Shown here one piece after another: positions 15,719-24,227 of a stretch of 64,000 bases of DNA; position 1 is the first letter of the stretch, and each line of letters begins with the position of its first letter. Both the position numbers and the translations under genes were made by a program. Source of the DNA: Acrocarpospora macrocephala (lineage in GTDB: Bacteria > Actinomycetota > Actinomycetes > Streptosporangiales > Streptosporangiaceae); assembly GCF_009687865.1 (NCBI RefSeq), contig NZ_BLAE01000045.1:1-64000 (forward strand), given 5' to 3'. The notes under the pieces were generated by a model, which was not told the origin of the DNA, did not search any database, and worked only from the letters and a program-made list of their open reading frames with translations.

Positions 15719-16637
15719 GTTCAACCTCCGCCAAGTCATCCCAGAGAGCCTCGGGAATGGACGAAGCCGCCAAAGCCATGTTCTGCCGTACCTCATCCGC
15801 TGACCGCATGCCCAGGACGACCGAGGAGATCGCCGGATGCCGCAGAGGGAACGCGAGCGCTGCCTGAGGCAGCGTGACGCCGTGCTTCTCGCAGATGCGC
15901 GCGAGGCGGCGGACCCGGTCGAGCAGTTCGGGGGACGCGGGGACGTAGTTGTAGGTGCCCCTCAGGTCGTGCGTGGCGAGTATGCCGCTGTTGAACACGC
16001 CCGCGGCCACCACCGAAACGCCGCGTTCCAGGCAGAGCGGCAGCAACTCGGCCGCCGCCGACTGGTCGAGCAAGGTGTAGCGCCCGGCCAGCATGATCGT
16101 GTCCACGTCGGTTTCCCGGACGAAGTCGGCGAGCATCGGCCACTGGTTCATCCCGACACCGACGGATTTGATCACGCCTTGCGCGCGGAGGTCGGCCAGT
16201 GCCGGGAACGCCTCCCCGACGGCTTCCTTCCAGTGGTGATCGGGATCGTGGATGAGCGCGATGTCGATCGAATCCAGGCCGAGCCGTTCGAGCGACTCGG
16301 TCAGCGACCTCCGGACCCCGTCAGCGGAGAAATCCCACATACGGGTGTGCGTGGCGGGAACGTCGAAACCCTGGTCGTCGCGCCCGATCCCATCCGCGGG
16401 CACCAGCAGGCGGCCCACCTTCGTGGACAGCGTGAACTCGGAGCGGGGGCGATGCCGGAGTGCCTCGCCGATACGGCGCTCCGACAGGCCGAGACCGTAG
16501 TGGGGCGCGGTGTCGTAGAGCCGGATCCCGGTTTCCCATGCCGCGTCCACCGCGGCGCGCGCCGTCTCGTCGGTCAGCGCGGTGAACAAGTTCCCGATCG
16601 GCGCGCAGCCCAAGCCGTACCGCGTCACGTCAAGCAC
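15711..16637 (-). CDS. Aldo/keto reductase, probable L-fucose (D-threo-aldose) 1-dehydrogenase
   Basis: 308-residue TIM-barrel AKR. Catalytic tetrad elements are visible: IRLYDTAPHYGLGLSERRIG (Asp and Tyr), TLSTKVGRLL (Lys) and IALIHDPDHHW (His). The C-terminal NADP region is LRHPAISSVVLGMRSADEV. It resembles the D-threo-aldose/galactose 1-dehydrogenase and pyridoxal-4-dehydrogenase-like subgroup that oxidises aldoses at C1. With mutarotase, lactonase, dehydratase and FAH hydrolase genes on both sides, L-fucose to L-fuconolactone is the natural assignment; L-galactose or D-arabinose are alternatives. Confidence 0.88.
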   Translation of the reverse strand: MLDVTRYGLGCAPIGNLFTALTDETARAAVDAAWETGIRLYDTAPHYGLGLSERRIGEALRHRPRSEFTLSTKVGRLLVPADGIGRDDQGFDVPATHTRMWDFSADGVRRSLTESLERLGLDSIDIALIHDPDHHWKEAVGEAFPALADLRAQGVIKSVGVGMNQWPMLADFVRETDVDTIMLAGRYTLLDQSAAAELLPLCLERGVSVVAAGVFNSGILATHDLRGTYNYVPASPELLDRVRRLARICEKHGVTLPQAALAFPLRHPAISSVVLGMRSADEVRQNMALAASSIPEALWDDLAEVEHD

Positions 16638-16695
16638 CTACTCACGTCGAACCCCTATCACGATGGTGGCCGGATCCCGCGGGTGCTCAAGGAGG

Positions 16696-17001
16696 TCATG
16701 ACATCTCCCAGACCTTGCGGAGGCCGCCGTCGTCAGGGTCGAAGTCGCCGTCCAGGAGCCGGTTCATCTGGGCCTGCCACGCCTGATTGACCGTGCTGTC
16801 GCGGAGCTTCGCCTGGAGTATGGCGTAATCGTCCACCTCCACGTAGTGGAAAATCTCCCGCCCGCTCCGCCAGATCCGCCAGGAATGTACGCCGAAGGCA
16901 CGCAGCTCGGCCTCAAGCTCGGGCGGAATGCTCGCATGCTCCCGGTCGTAGATCTCCTCGCAGCCGGGCTTGAGCCGCGTACGCAACGCGATTCTCTGCA
17001 T
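16696..17001 (-). CDS. L-rhamnose/L-fucose mutarotase (RhaM/DUF718 family)
   Basis: 101 residues. The DUF718 ferredoxin-like fold is shown by RIALRTRLKPGCEEIYDREH (catalytic His near residue 22), IPPELEAELRAFGVHSWRIW, IFHYVEVDDY and WQAQMNRLLD. It interconverts alpha and beta pyranose anomers so that the dehydrogenase receives its preferred form. GAGGTG sits just upstream of the ATG. In a fucose operon it most likely acts on L-fucose, although the family is named for rhamnose. The length is typical (~104). Confidence 0.92.
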   Translation of the reverse strand: MQRIALRTRLKPGCEEIYDREHASIPPELEAELRAFGVHSWRIWRSGREIFHYVEVDDYAILQAKLRDSTVNQAWQAQMNRLLDGDFDPDDGGLRKVWEMS

Positions 17002-17160
17002 CTTTCACCTCTTCGGCCACAACCAGAGCAAACCTTCGCCCACGTCCGGCCGCAGCCGAAGCAAGCACGTGGACGCCTTCATCCCTTCAGCCGGAACCGA
17101 AGCGAGCCCTCGCCCACCTCCGAAACGTGCCTTTGGACATCCCTCACTCCTTCGGCCGGA
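17002..17160. repeat. Degenerate repeats of the SDR gene-end/RBS segment between SDR and mutarotase
   Basis: Two ~44-bp segments (about 17007-17050 and 17080-17123) match each other at roughly 70%. A third, partial copy is the actual 3' end of the SDR gene (from about 17140). Read on the minus strand, each unit ends like the SDR tail followed by a stop plus purine-rich RBS (…GGCCGAAGGAGTGA, …GGCTGAAGGGATGA, …GGCCGAAGAGGTGA). The last one serves the mutarotase ATG at 17001. This suggests successive duplication of the SDR 3' end. No gene lies in the interval. Confidence 0.5.
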
Positions 17161-17890
17161 GCCGGAGGCCTTGCATACCCCCGTCTACGGCGAGGGCCGT
17201 TCCCGTGGTCGCGGAGGCGAGGGGGCTGGCCAGGTAGGCGATGGCGTGGGCGACCTCGTCGGCGCTGACCAGACGGCCCAGCGGCTGGCGGGCGTTGAGC
17301 GCGGCCCGCTCGGCGTCCGGGTCGACGGCGGCGTCGAGCAGGCGGCCGACCCAGGGGGTGTCCGCTGTGCCGGGATTGACGCAGTTGACGCGGATGCCTT
17401 CGTGGACGTGGTCGGCGGCCATCGCCAGCGTGAGCGAGAGCACCGCCCCCTTGGTCGCGCTGTAGAGCGCCCGCTGCGGCAGCCCCGCCGTGGCCGCGAT
17501 CGAGCAGGTGTTGACGATCGCCGCGTGCGCCGACTCCCGCAGGTACGGCAACGCCGCCCGGGCCACCCGCACCATCCCGACAACATTGACATCCAGGACA
17601 CGCAGCCACTCGTCATCGGGGTTGTCGGCGATCGTGCCGGCCGCCCCGATTCCGGCGTTGTTGATAACGATGTCCAGGCCGCCGAACTGCTCCGCGGCCG
17701 CGGCGACAGCCGTACGGACCGAAAAATCGTCGGTGACGTCGGCTTTGACCCCGAAGAACGGATCGCCAGGCGGGTTGACGTCCAGGCAGGCGACCCGGGC
17801 GCCGCGGGCGGCCAGCAGGGTCGCGGTGGCCAGGCCGATGCCGGATCCGCCGCCGGTGACCAGCGCCTTGAGGCCGTCGAACTCACTCAT
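17144..17890 (-). CDS. SDR-family oxidoreductase, probable 2-keto-3-deoxy-L-fuconate dehydrogenase
   Basis: About 248 residues, classical SDR. The NAD-binding motif [20 protein letters not shown] is near residue 10 with Asp in ACLDVN, which favours NAD+. NNAG is in [12 protein letters not shown]; the active site is Ser in [10 protein letters not shown] with [10 protein letters not shown] (Tyr-x-x-x-Lys). The C-terminus is [22 protein letters not shown] 17890 has GGAGG upstream and overlaps the fuconate dehydratase stop by 4 bp. Expected reaction: oxidation of 2-keto-3-deoxy-L-fuconate to the 2,4-diketo acid in the non-phosphorylating route. Confidence 0.9.
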   Translation of the reverse strand: MSEFDGLKALVTGGGSGIGLATATLLAARGARVACLDVNPPGDPFFGVKADVTDDFSVRTAVAAAAEQFGGLDIVINNAGIGAAGTIADNPDDEWLRVLDVNVVGMVRVARAALPYLRESAHAAIVNTCSIAATAGLPQRALYSATKGAVLSLTLAMAADHVHEGIRVNCVNPGTADTPWVGRLLDAAVDPDAERAALNARQPLGRLVSADEVAHAIAYLASPLASATTGTALAVDGGMQGLRLRPKE

Positions 17891-19197
17891 GAGGACCTCC
17901 AAACCGGCCCGTCGGGATAGGAATAGGCCGCGATCGACTCCGGATGCATCGTGGCGCTGAACCCGGGCGCCGTGGGAGCCCGGTATCTGCCGTGGTCGAT
18001 GACCACCGGGTCGGCGAAGTGCTCGTGCAGGTGGTCGACGTATTCGATGACCCGATCCTGCATGGACCCGCTCACCGCGACGAAGTCGAAGAACGACAGG
18101 TGCTGCACGAGCTCGCAGAGGCCGACGCCGCCGGCGTGCGGGCAGACCGGAATGCCGAATTTGGCGGCCAGCAGCAGGATCGCGATGTTCTCGTTGACCC
18201 CGGCCACCCGGGCCGCGTCCAGCTGCAGGTAGGAGATCGCACGCGCCTGGAGCAGCTGCTTGAAGACCACCCGGTTCTGCACATGCTCACCGGTGGCGAC
18301 CGGAATCGGGGCGATGGCCCGCGCGATCGTGGCGTGCCCGAGCACATCGTCCGGACTTGTCGGCTCCTCCACCCACCACGGCTGGTACGGCGCGAGCGCG
18401 TCCACCCACCGCACCGCCGTCGTGGTGTCCCACCGCTGGTTGGCGTCGATGGCGATCGGGAATCCGTCGCCGCAGACCTCCCGTGCGATCCGCATGCGCC
18501 GGATGTCGTCGTCCAGATCCGCGCCGACTTTCAGCTTGATCTGCGAGAACCCATCCTGAATTGCCTGCACGCAGAGCCGCCGCAACTTGTCATCGTCATA
18601 CCCCAGCCAGCCAGGAGACGTCGTATATGCCGGATACCCGCGCTCCAACGCCTGAGCGATCCGCTCCTGCCGCCCGGGCTCGGCCCGGCGCAGGATCTCC
18701 AGCGCCTCCTCCGGCGTGAGCTCGTCGGTGAGATAACGGAAGTCGACAAGATCGACGATCTCCTCAGGCGACATTTCGGACAGCACCCGCCAGAGGGGTT
18801 TGCCCTCCCGCTTGGCCCGCAGATCCCAGAGCGCGTTGACGACCGCGGAGATCGCCATATGCATGACGCCCTTCTCCGGACCGAGCCACCGCAACTGCGA
18901 GTCGTGCGCCATTTCCCGATAAATCGCGCCAAGGTCGCTGACATCCCGCCCCAGCACGTACGGCTCAAGCGCCCGAATCGCAGCGGTCTGGATGTCGTTC
19001 CCCCGCCCGATGGTGAAGGCGAACCCGTGACCTTCGTACTCCCCGTCGCCAAGGATCACGTACGCGGCCGAGTAGTCCGGGTCGGGATTCATCGCGTCGG
19101 AGCCGTCGAGCTCCAACGAGGTGGGAAATCTGATGTCGTGCGTCTCAAAGGTCTGGATGGTCAGAGTGGACGGCAGGAGTGGTGCGGGCTGGATCAC
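17887..19197 (-). CDS. fucD: L-fuconate dehydratase (enolase superfamily)
   Basis: 436 residues. The mandelate-racemase subgroup signature is complete: [20 protein letters not shown] carries the catalytic KxK Lys (~residue 220), metal ligands are in [32 protein letters not shown] and [11 protein letters not shown], and the catalytic His in [15 protein letters not shown]. The N-terminal capping domain with [20 protein letters not shown] matches the FucD family closely, and length fits (~435). It dehydrates L-fuconate to 2-keto-3-deoxy-L-fuconate. GTG 19197 overlaps the FAH hydrolase stop (GTGA). Specificity is well supported by family and context. Confidence 0.95.
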   Translation of the reverse strand: MIQPAPLLPSTLTIQTFETHDIRFPTSLELDGSDAMNPDPDYSAAYVILGDGEYEGHGFAFTIGRGNDIQTAAIRALEPYVLGRDVSDLGAIYREMAHDSQLRWLGPEKGVMHMAISAVVNALWDLRAKREGKPLWRVLSEMSPEEIVDLVDFRYLTDELTPEEALEILRRAEPGRQERIAQALERGYPAYTTSPGWLGYDDDKLRRLCVQAIQDGFSQIKLKVGADLDDDIRRMRIAREVCGDGFPIAIDANQRWDTTTAVRWVDALAPYQPWWVEEPTSPDDVLGHATIARAIAPIPVATGEHVQNRVVFKQLLQARAISYLQLDAARVAGVNENIAILLLAAKFGIPVCPHAGGVGLCELVQHLSFFDFVAVSGSMQDRVIEYVDHLHEHFADPVVIDHGRYRAPTAPGFSATMHPESIAAYSYPDGPVWRSS

Positions 19198-20045
19198 GCC
19201 TGACCCACCGTCTGCCGCTGCCGCCCGAGTCCGTCGATCTCCAGCTCCATGACATCGCCCTCACGCAAGTACGGAAGTCCGCCGAGCGCCACGCCCGCCG
19301 GGGTGCCGGTGTTGACCACGTCACCGGGGTCGAGCACCATGAACCAGCTCAAATACCGCACGATCTCGGCCACCTCGAAGATCATGTTCTTGGTGTCGCC
19401 GTCCTGCCGGGGCTGCCCGTTCACCCACAGCCGCAGGCCGAGCCGCTGCGGGTCGGAGATCTCATCGGCCGTGACCAGCCAGGGCCCGAGCGGGTTGAAC
19501 GTCTCGCAGGACTTGCCCTTGTCCCACTGCCCGCCGCGCTCAAGCTGGAACTCACGCTCGGAGACATCGTTGGAGATCGCGTACCCGGCGACGCATTCCA
19601 GCGCCGCCTCGTGCGACTCCAGGTATCGCGCGGTCCGGCCGATGATGACGGCCAGTTCGATCTCCCAGTCGGTCTTCGTGCTGGCCCTGGGGATCAGAAC
19701 CTCGTCAAAAGGTCCGACGACTGTGTTGCTGGCCTTCATGAAGACGACAGGCTCTGCGGGCACCTGGGCGCCGGATTCCTCGGCATGGTCCCGATAGTTG
19801 AGACCGATACACACGACCTTTCCCGGCCGGGCGATCGGCGCTCCGATCCGCAGACCATCCCCGTCGAGCTCGGGAAGGGCACCTTCGGCCACCGCCGTCC
19901 GAATTCGGCTGATCCCATCGGAAGCGAAGAAGGCACCGTCGAGATCCCCTCCATCTAGAAGATCCCCCAGGTCGAGCAGGCGTCCGTCGTCCGCCAGCAC
20001 GGCGGGTCTCTCCCCGCCCCTGTCACCTACTCGAACCAGTCTCAC
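19194..20045 (-). CDS. Fumarylacetoacetase-family hydrolase, probable 2,4-diketo-3-deoxy-L-fuconate hydrolase
   Basis: 283 residues, FAH fold. Key stretches are [51 protein letters not shown] (metal Glu residues in ExE), [15 protein letters not shown] and [18 protein letters not shown], ending [12 protein letters not shown]. It would hydrolyse the diketo acid to pyruvate plus L-lactate and close the pathway. It is the first gene of the operon; its GTG start at 20045 lies 13 bp below an ACATCCGATGT operator, so repression would block the transcription start or ribosome loading. Confidence 0.92.
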   Translation of the reverse strand: MRLVRVGDRGGERPAVLADDGRLLDLGDLLDGGDLDGAFFASDGISRIRTAVAEGALPELDGDGLRIGAPIARPGKVVCIGLNYRDHAEESGAQVPAEPVVFMKASNTVVGPFDEVLIPRASTKTDWEIELAVIIGRTARYLESHEAALECVAGYAISNDVSEREFQLERGGQWDKGKSCETFNPLGPWLVTADEISDPQRLGLRLWVNGQPRQDGDTKNMIFEVAEIVRYLSWFMVLDPGDVVNTGTPAGVALGGLPYLREGDVMELEIDGLGRQRQTVGQA

Positions 20046-20057
20046 AACGTCCCCTAT

Positions 20058-20068
20058 ACATCCGATGT
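20058..20068. promoter_or_regulatory. GntR operator O1 of the L-fucose operon (ACATC-C-GATGT)
   Basis: A perfect 11-bp palindrome around one central C, identical in both arms to the core of the 21-bp operator at the GntR gene (3938-3958). It is 13 bp upstream of the first operon gene and therefore overlaps its leader and probable transcription start. Confidence 0.7.
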
Positions 20069-20126
20069 TTTCACGAGAAAGACTGCCGGGCGACGGTCCG
20101 ATGTGTCAATACGGTCCCAACATAAG

Positions 20127-20137
20127 ACATCCGATGA
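20127..20137. promoter_or_regulatory. GntR operator O2 between fucose operon and P450
   Basis: ACATCCGATGA, one mismatch from the O1 palindrome, sits in an extended near-palindrome AAGACATC-C-GATGATCTT. Its centre is 69 bp from O1. Two correctly phased sites are consistent with cooperative binding or with control of the divergent gene. Confidence 0.6.
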
Positions 20138-20186
20138 TCTTTTGGGCGCTATGCTGGCCTGCCTTGACGTTGCCCACAGCTCGTAA

Positions 20187-20200
20187 TAGAACACGTTTCA
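20187..20200 (+). promoter_or_regulatory. KstR-like operator upstream of P450
   Basis: TAGAACACGTTTCA fits the KstR consensus TnnAACnnGTTnnA at all fixed positions. It ends 50 bp before the P450 ATG. The same pattern precedes the PPOX/ferredoxin/ADH operon (32539-32552) and lies in the GMD/glycosyltransferase intergenic region (24064-24077). KstR is the TetR repressor of steroid and lipid catabolism in mycobacteria and rhodococci; which regulator reads these sites here is unknown. Confidence 0.55.
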
Positions 20201-20250
20201 GTAAACAGAAACCAAGCGCTGGTCCTCTTCGGCAAACTCGGGTGATTCGC

Positions 20251-21453
20251 ATGCACATCGACCTCGTCAATCAGGACCAGTACGCCCGCGACGGCGTCCC
20301 CCACGACCAGCTGCGCTGGTTACGGGAGAACGCCCCGGTCTACTGGCACCAGGGCGACCCCGTACGCGACTGGCCCGGTTTCTGGGCCCTCACCAAACAC
20401 GCCGACGTCGTGCACGTATCCCGCAACAGCAACCTGTTCTCCTCAGCCCGGCGGCTCGCACTGTTCAACGAGACCCCGGACGAGACGCTGGAACTCCAGC
20501 GGATGATGATGCTCAACCAGGACCCGCCGGAGCACACCCGCCGCCGCTCCCTGGTCAACCGCGGTTTCACCCCGCGCGCCATCGCCAAGCTCGAGGAGCG
20601 CATCCGGGAGATCTGCCACCAGCTGCTGGACGAGGCCGAGGGCAGGTCCGATGTCGACTTCGTCCGCGACATCTCGGCGCCGCTGCCGCTCTACGTGATC
20701 TGCGAGCTGCTGGGCGCGCCCGTCGAGGACCGCGACAAGATCTTCGAATGGTCCAACCGGATGATCGGTTCCGAGGACCCCGACTACGCCGACAGCCCCG
20801 AAGAGGGCACCGCCGCCGCTCTCGAGGTCTACTCGTACGCCAACGAGCTCGCCGCCGCGCGGCGCGAGCAGCCCCAGGACGACATCGTCACCAAACTCCT
20901 CCAGCCCGACGACAGCGGCGAGACCCTGGCCGTGGACGAGTTCGACCTGTTCGTCCTCCTGCTTGTCGTGGCGGGCAACGAGACGACCCGCAACGCGGCC
21001 TCCGGCGGCATGCTCACCTTCTTCGAGCACCCGGACGAATGGCGCAAACTCCTCAAAGACCCGGCGCTGGCCCGCCCGGCCTCCGACGAGATCGTGCGCT
21101 GGGTCTCCCCCGTCAACCTCTTCCGTCGTACGGCCACCACCGACATGGAACTGCGCGGCCAGCGGATCGCCGAGAACGACAAGGTCGTCGTCTTCTACTC
21201 GGGCGCCAACCGGGACCCCGAGATCTTCGCTGACCCGGAGACGTTCGACATCACCCGTGATCCCAACCCGCAGATCGGCTTCGGGGGCGGCGGCGCGCAC
21301 TTCTGCCTCGGCAACCATCTGGCCAAGATGGAACTCCGGGTGCTCTTCGAGATCCTCGCCGACCGCGCGCCGAAGATCCAGCAGTCCGGCGAGGCCACCC
21401 GCCTGCGCAGCTACTTCATCAACGGCATCAAGACCCTGCCGGTCACCCTCTAA
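20251..21453 (+). CDS. Cytochrome P450 (CYP124/125/142-like)
   Basis: 400 residues, soluble class I bacterial P450. The I-helix oxygen-activation motif is VAGNETTRNA (~240-249), with Asn-Glu in place of the usual Asp/Glu-Thr pair, as in CYP125/142-type enzymes. ExxR is Glu280 in DEIVRWVSP; the haem loop FGGGGAHFCLGNHLAKME has the thiolate Cys352. The N-terminus (DLVNQDQYARDGVPHDQLRW, then APVYWH) also resembles the steroid/methyl-branched-lipid hydroxylases. The ATG at 20251 is taken from the family N-terminus. No ferredoxin gene is adjacent; the 3Fe-4S ferredoxin at 33025 shares the same operator type and is a candidate partner. Its 3' end overlaps the next gene by 4 bp. Confidence 0.9.
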   Translation: MHIDLVNQDQYARDGVPHDQLRWLRENAPVYWHQGDPVRDWPGFWALTKHADVVHVSRNSNLFSSARRLALFNETPDETLELQRMMMLNQDPPEHTRRRSLVNRGFTPRAIAKLEERIREICHQLLDEAEGRSDVDFVRDISAPLPLYVICELLGAPVEDRDKIFEWSNRMIGSEDPDYADSPEEGTAAALEVYSYANELAAARREQPQDDIVTKLLQPDDSGETLAVDEFDLFVLLLVVAGNETTRNAASGGMLTFFEHPDEWRKLLKDPALARPASDEIVRWVSPVNLFRRTATTDMELRGQRIAENDKVVVFYSGANRDPEIFADPETFDITRDPNPQIGFGGGGAHFCLGNHLAKMELRVLFEILADRAPKIQQSGEATRLRSYFINGIKTLPVTL

Positions 21454-22361
21454 CCGGCGGGGCAACCTTCGTTCATCCCGAGTCCGGGAGGCATCGCATA
21501 CGGCGTCGCACCAACGAAGAGGTACGGTCTCCCCCCTCGAGTTATGGCGCCATTGTGGACATACCAGTCATCGGGGGCCGATTGGCGGATGTCCATGGCC
21601 TTCTCCTTGAAGGTGTAGACGAACTCCGGCTCTATCGTCACACCCTGTACCAGGAGCATGTTCCGGATCTCCGGGACGGGCTTGTTGTAGTAGTCGATGC
21701 AGTGGAAGGGCTCGCCGGCCGCTTCAAGTGGCCTGACGTCGCTTTGCACCATCTGTATCCGCTCCCCGCGACGGGCTTCCCGGCCTAGCAGGATTCTCGC
21801 CTTGTGCGGATAGCCGACGGGAATCTTCAGGCCGATCGGGCAGCCGGCCCAGCGTCCGCAGAAGCCGGGTTTCTCGACGGTCCCGATGCCGCCGTCCGAG
21901 AAGGACAGCTTTCCCGCGCGTTGCAGGTCCTCGTTGACGACGATGACGGCGTCCACATCCTCGGGGGCGGCGGGCAGGAGCGTGAGCGTGATGTCCAGGC
22001 CACGCGCGGCGAGCTCGGACCGGTACACGTCCGGATCCGCGAAGATGTCCCGCACCGTGACGATATAGAAGTTTCCCGCGGGTCTGATGTCCAGAGCCGA
22101 AGCCGGGGTCGGGCCGACGCCGAGGACGGCCGGGAAGACCCAGCCCAGCACGACCGTCGCCACGGCCAGCACGGCGACGACCGGCACGGCGAACCACCGG
22201 CGCGGCCACACGACGGCCACGAACCACCACCGTGAGCGAGCCGGTATCGGCTCCGCGGTGATCTCCTCGAACAGCTCCCGGGCGAGCGGCGTCAGGCCAG
22301 GACCGGGATCGGGGGCGATGGCGGCGACCAACCGGTGGACGGTGCGGTCGGCGTCGTTCAT
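21450..22361 (-). CDS. Single-pass membrane protein co-encoded with an ECF sigma factor
   Basis: 303 residues. A cytosolic N-terminus of about 60 residues (DADRTVHRLVAAIAPDPGPG) is followed by one TM helix near 65-85 (WFAVPVVAVLAVATVVLGWV) and an extracytoplasmic domain with Cys in FCGRWAGCPIG, FHCIDY and NEGCPAG. The gene starts at the last base of the sigma gene's stop, so the two are coupled and it may act as an anti-sigma or sensor. It lacks the classical HxxxCxxC zinc motif. The pattern resembles the CU044_5270-like proteins common after ECF genes in Streptosporangiales, but I cannot name the fold. Confidence 0.7.
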   Translation of the reverse strand: MNDADRTVHRLVAAIAPDPGPGLTPLARELFEEITAEPIPARSRWWFVAVVWPRRWFAVPVVAVLAVATVVLGWVFPAVLGVGPTPASALDIRPAGNFYIVTVRDIFADPDVYRSELAARGLDITLTLLPAAPEDVDAVIVVNEDLQRAGKLSFSDGGIGTVEKPGFCGRWAGCPIGLKIPVGYPHKARILLGREARRGERIQMVQSDVRPLEAAGEPFHCIDYYNKPVPEIRNMLLVQGVTIEPEFVYTFKEKAMDIRQSAPDDWYVHNGAITRGGRPYLFVGATPYAMPPGLGMNEGCPAG

Positions 22362-22912
22362 CAGCTCTTTCCTTTCGTGAGTGCGATCACACGCGGGGAC
22401 AGGTCAAGACCGGCGGCGCGTAACTCCACAGCCAGGCGTCTCCGGGCGCGGTGCAGCCGCAGCCGGGCCGCGCCCCGTGAACAGCCGAGCACCGTCGCGA
22501 TCTCCTGGGAGCCCAGCTCCTCCCAGGTGGCCAGGGAGAGCACCTCCCGATCGTCGGGATTGAGCTGTTCGAAGGCCGCGCGGACAGTGTCGAGATCGTC
22601 CACGCCGGATGGATCCACCGAGTCACCCCAGAGGGCGAGCTGCGCGCTGAGCCGTTCGACGAGCTCGCTGCGGCGGGATTCGGCGCGCCTGCCGTTGGCC
22701 AGGACGCGCCGGGCGACGCCGTACAACCACAGGCGGGCTCGCGCCCCGCCGGGAATGTCCGCCACTCGACGCCAGGCGGTGGCGAAGGTCTCCGCCAACG
22801 CGTCGGCCGCGTCGTCCGGAGAGCCGGTACGCCGCCGGAGATAAGCAAGAATGTCCGGATAGTGCGCGGTGTAGATCTCCTCGAAGCGCTGCTTGAGGTC
22901 AGGGGAAGCCAC
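22361..22912 (-). CDS. ECF-type RNA polymerase sigma factor
   Basis: About 183 residues. Region 2 is FEEIYTAHYPDILAYLRRRT, ALAETFATAWRRV and ARLWLYGVARRVLAN; region 4 is LNPDDREVLSLATWEELGSQ, then EIATVLGCSRGAARLRLHRARRRL. GTG 22912 is preceded by GGGAG and begins at the conserved region; an upstream ATG would add 23 Ser/Arg/Pro-rich residues. It overlaps the membrane protein start by one base. The signal is presumably sensed by that membrane protein. Confidence 0.88.
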   Translation of the reverse strand: MASPDLKQRFEEIYTAHYPDILAYLRRRTGSPDDAADALAETFATAWRRVADIPGGARARLWLYGVARRVLANGRRAESRRSELVERLSAQLALWGDSVDPSGVDDLDTVRAAFEQLNPDDREVLSLATWEELGSQEIATVLGCSRGAARLRLHRARRRLAVELRAAGLDLSPRVIALTKGKS

Positions 22913-22993
22913 GCCGCTCCCATTCGTTGGGGGACTCCTTCTCTCCGTACGTGTCGGAGAATGGCGCCCTGTTTCCCCCAACCGGGGAAATTT

Positions 22994-23998
22994 CTACGGC
23001 CAGGAACTGTCCTGGTCGGGATCACCGCCATCGGAGAGCAGGCGGAGATCGGCTTCGACCATCATCGCGACGACCTCCTCGAAGGGCACGGTCGGCTCCC
23101 ACCCGAGCTGGGTGCGGGCCTTCTTGGGGTCGGCGCAGAGCAGGTCGACCTCGGCGGGCCGGTGCAGGGACTGATCGGCGATGACGTAGTCCTGCCACGT
23201 GAGGCCAGCCGCCGTGAAAGCGGCTTCGATGAGCTCGCGCACGGAGTGGGTGCGGCCAGTGCCGATGACGTAGTCCTCGGGCTTGTCGGCGGTGAGCATC
23301 ATGTGCATGGCCCGCACATAATCGCCCGCGTAACCCCAGTCGCGGCGGGCTTCCAGATTGCCCAGCCGGAGCTCGCCGGCCAGGCCGAGCTTGATACGGG
23401 CCACCCCCAGCGAGACCTTGCGGGTCACGAATTCCGCGCCCCGGCGGGGAGATTCATGGTTGAACAGGATGCCGGACACGGCGAACATGCCGTACGACTC
23501 GCGATAGTTCTGGGTGAGGAAGTGGCCATATGCCTTGGCCACGCCATAGGGCGAGCGCGGGTGGAACGGGGTTCGCTCGGTCTGCGGAGTCTCCCGTACC
23601 TGCCCGAACATCTCGGAGGAGGAAGCCTGGTAGAAGCGGATGGACGAAGCCCCGCTGATGACGCGGATCGCCTCCAGCATGCGGAGCACGCCCATGCCGG
23701 TGACCTCAGCGGTCAGTTCGGCCTGTTCCCATGACATGGGGACGAACGAGATCGCGCCCAGGTTGTAGACCTCGTCAGGCCGCACGCGTTCGACGGCGGA
23801 GATGAGCGAACCCTGGTCGAGCAGGTCGCCGCGGACGACCTGGACGTCGCCGAGCAGGCGGCGCAGGCGGGAGACGCGGGGGTTCGACTGGCCACGGACG
23901 AGACCCCAGACCTCGTATCCCTCCGACAGCAGGTATTCGGCGAGGTAGGACCCGTCCTGACCGGTAATTCCCGTGATCAGCGCACGCTTGGCCAACAC
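22994..23998 (-). CDS. gmd: GDP-mannose 4,6-dehydratase
   Basis: 334 residues, extended SDR. NADP motif ALITGITGQDGSYLAEYLLS at the N-terminus; YNLGAISFVPMSWEQ; catalytic Ser/Glu in YQASSSEMFGQVRE; Tyr-x-x-x-Lys in SPYGVAKAYGHFLTQNYRES; conserved LFNHESPRRGAEFVTRK and NLEARRDWGYAGDYVRAM. It converts GDP-D-mannose to GDP-4-keto-6-deoxymannose, the precursor of GDP-rhamnose, GDP-fucose or GDP-perosamine. GTG 23998 (…GTG TTG GCC AAG) has GGGAGG upstream. No reductase (RMD/WcaG) gene is adjacent. The divergent glycosyltransferase may use a derived sugar. Confidence 0.95.
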   Translation of the reverse strand: MLAKRALITGITGQDGSYLAEYLLSEGYEVWGLVRGQSNPRVSRLRRLLGDVQVVRGDLLDQGSLISAVERVRPDEVYNLGAISFVPMSWEQAELTAEVTGMGVLRMLEAIRVISGASSIRFYQASSSEMFGQVRETPQTERTPFHPRSPYGVAKAYGHFLTQNYRESYGMFAVSGILFNHESPRRGAEFVTRKVSLGVARIKLGLAGELRLGNLEARRDWGYAGDYVRAMHMMLTADKPEDYVIGTGRTHSVRELIEAAFTAAGLTWQDYVIADQSLHRPAEVDLLCADPKKARTQLGWEPTVPFEEVVAMMVEADLRLLSDGGDPDQDSSWP

Positions 23999-24063
23999 GC
24001 CCTCCCTCTGCTGATGTTGTACCGAATGTACCGCCCTGCCCCTATCCGAGCGCCATCCCTGGG

Positions 24064-24092
24064 TAGAACGTGTTCCACCGAACCATGTTCGG
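24064..24092. promoter_or_regulatory. Two adjacent inverted repeats in the GMD/glycosyltransferase divergent region
   Basis: TAGAACGTGTTCCA (24064-24077) matches TnnAACnnGTTnnA. It is immediately followed by CCGAAC-CAT-GTTCGG (24078-24092), a perfect 6-bp inverted repeat with 3-bp spacer. The 229-bp interval 23999-24227 contains no gene. Both palindromes share a GAAC…GTTC core and lie between the divergent starts, a good place for a shared operator pair. Confidence 0.55.
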
Positions 24093-24227
24093 CTAGGCTG
24101 TTTCCCGTCGTGACAGCGCAAATGTGACAGCAGCGACAAGGTCTCCTTACCTGGCACCCTCTACCGCAAATGGGAGCTAAGGTCATCTTTGTGGTGCCCC
24201 GGACCGGGGCCGGAAAGGGGTGCTCCC

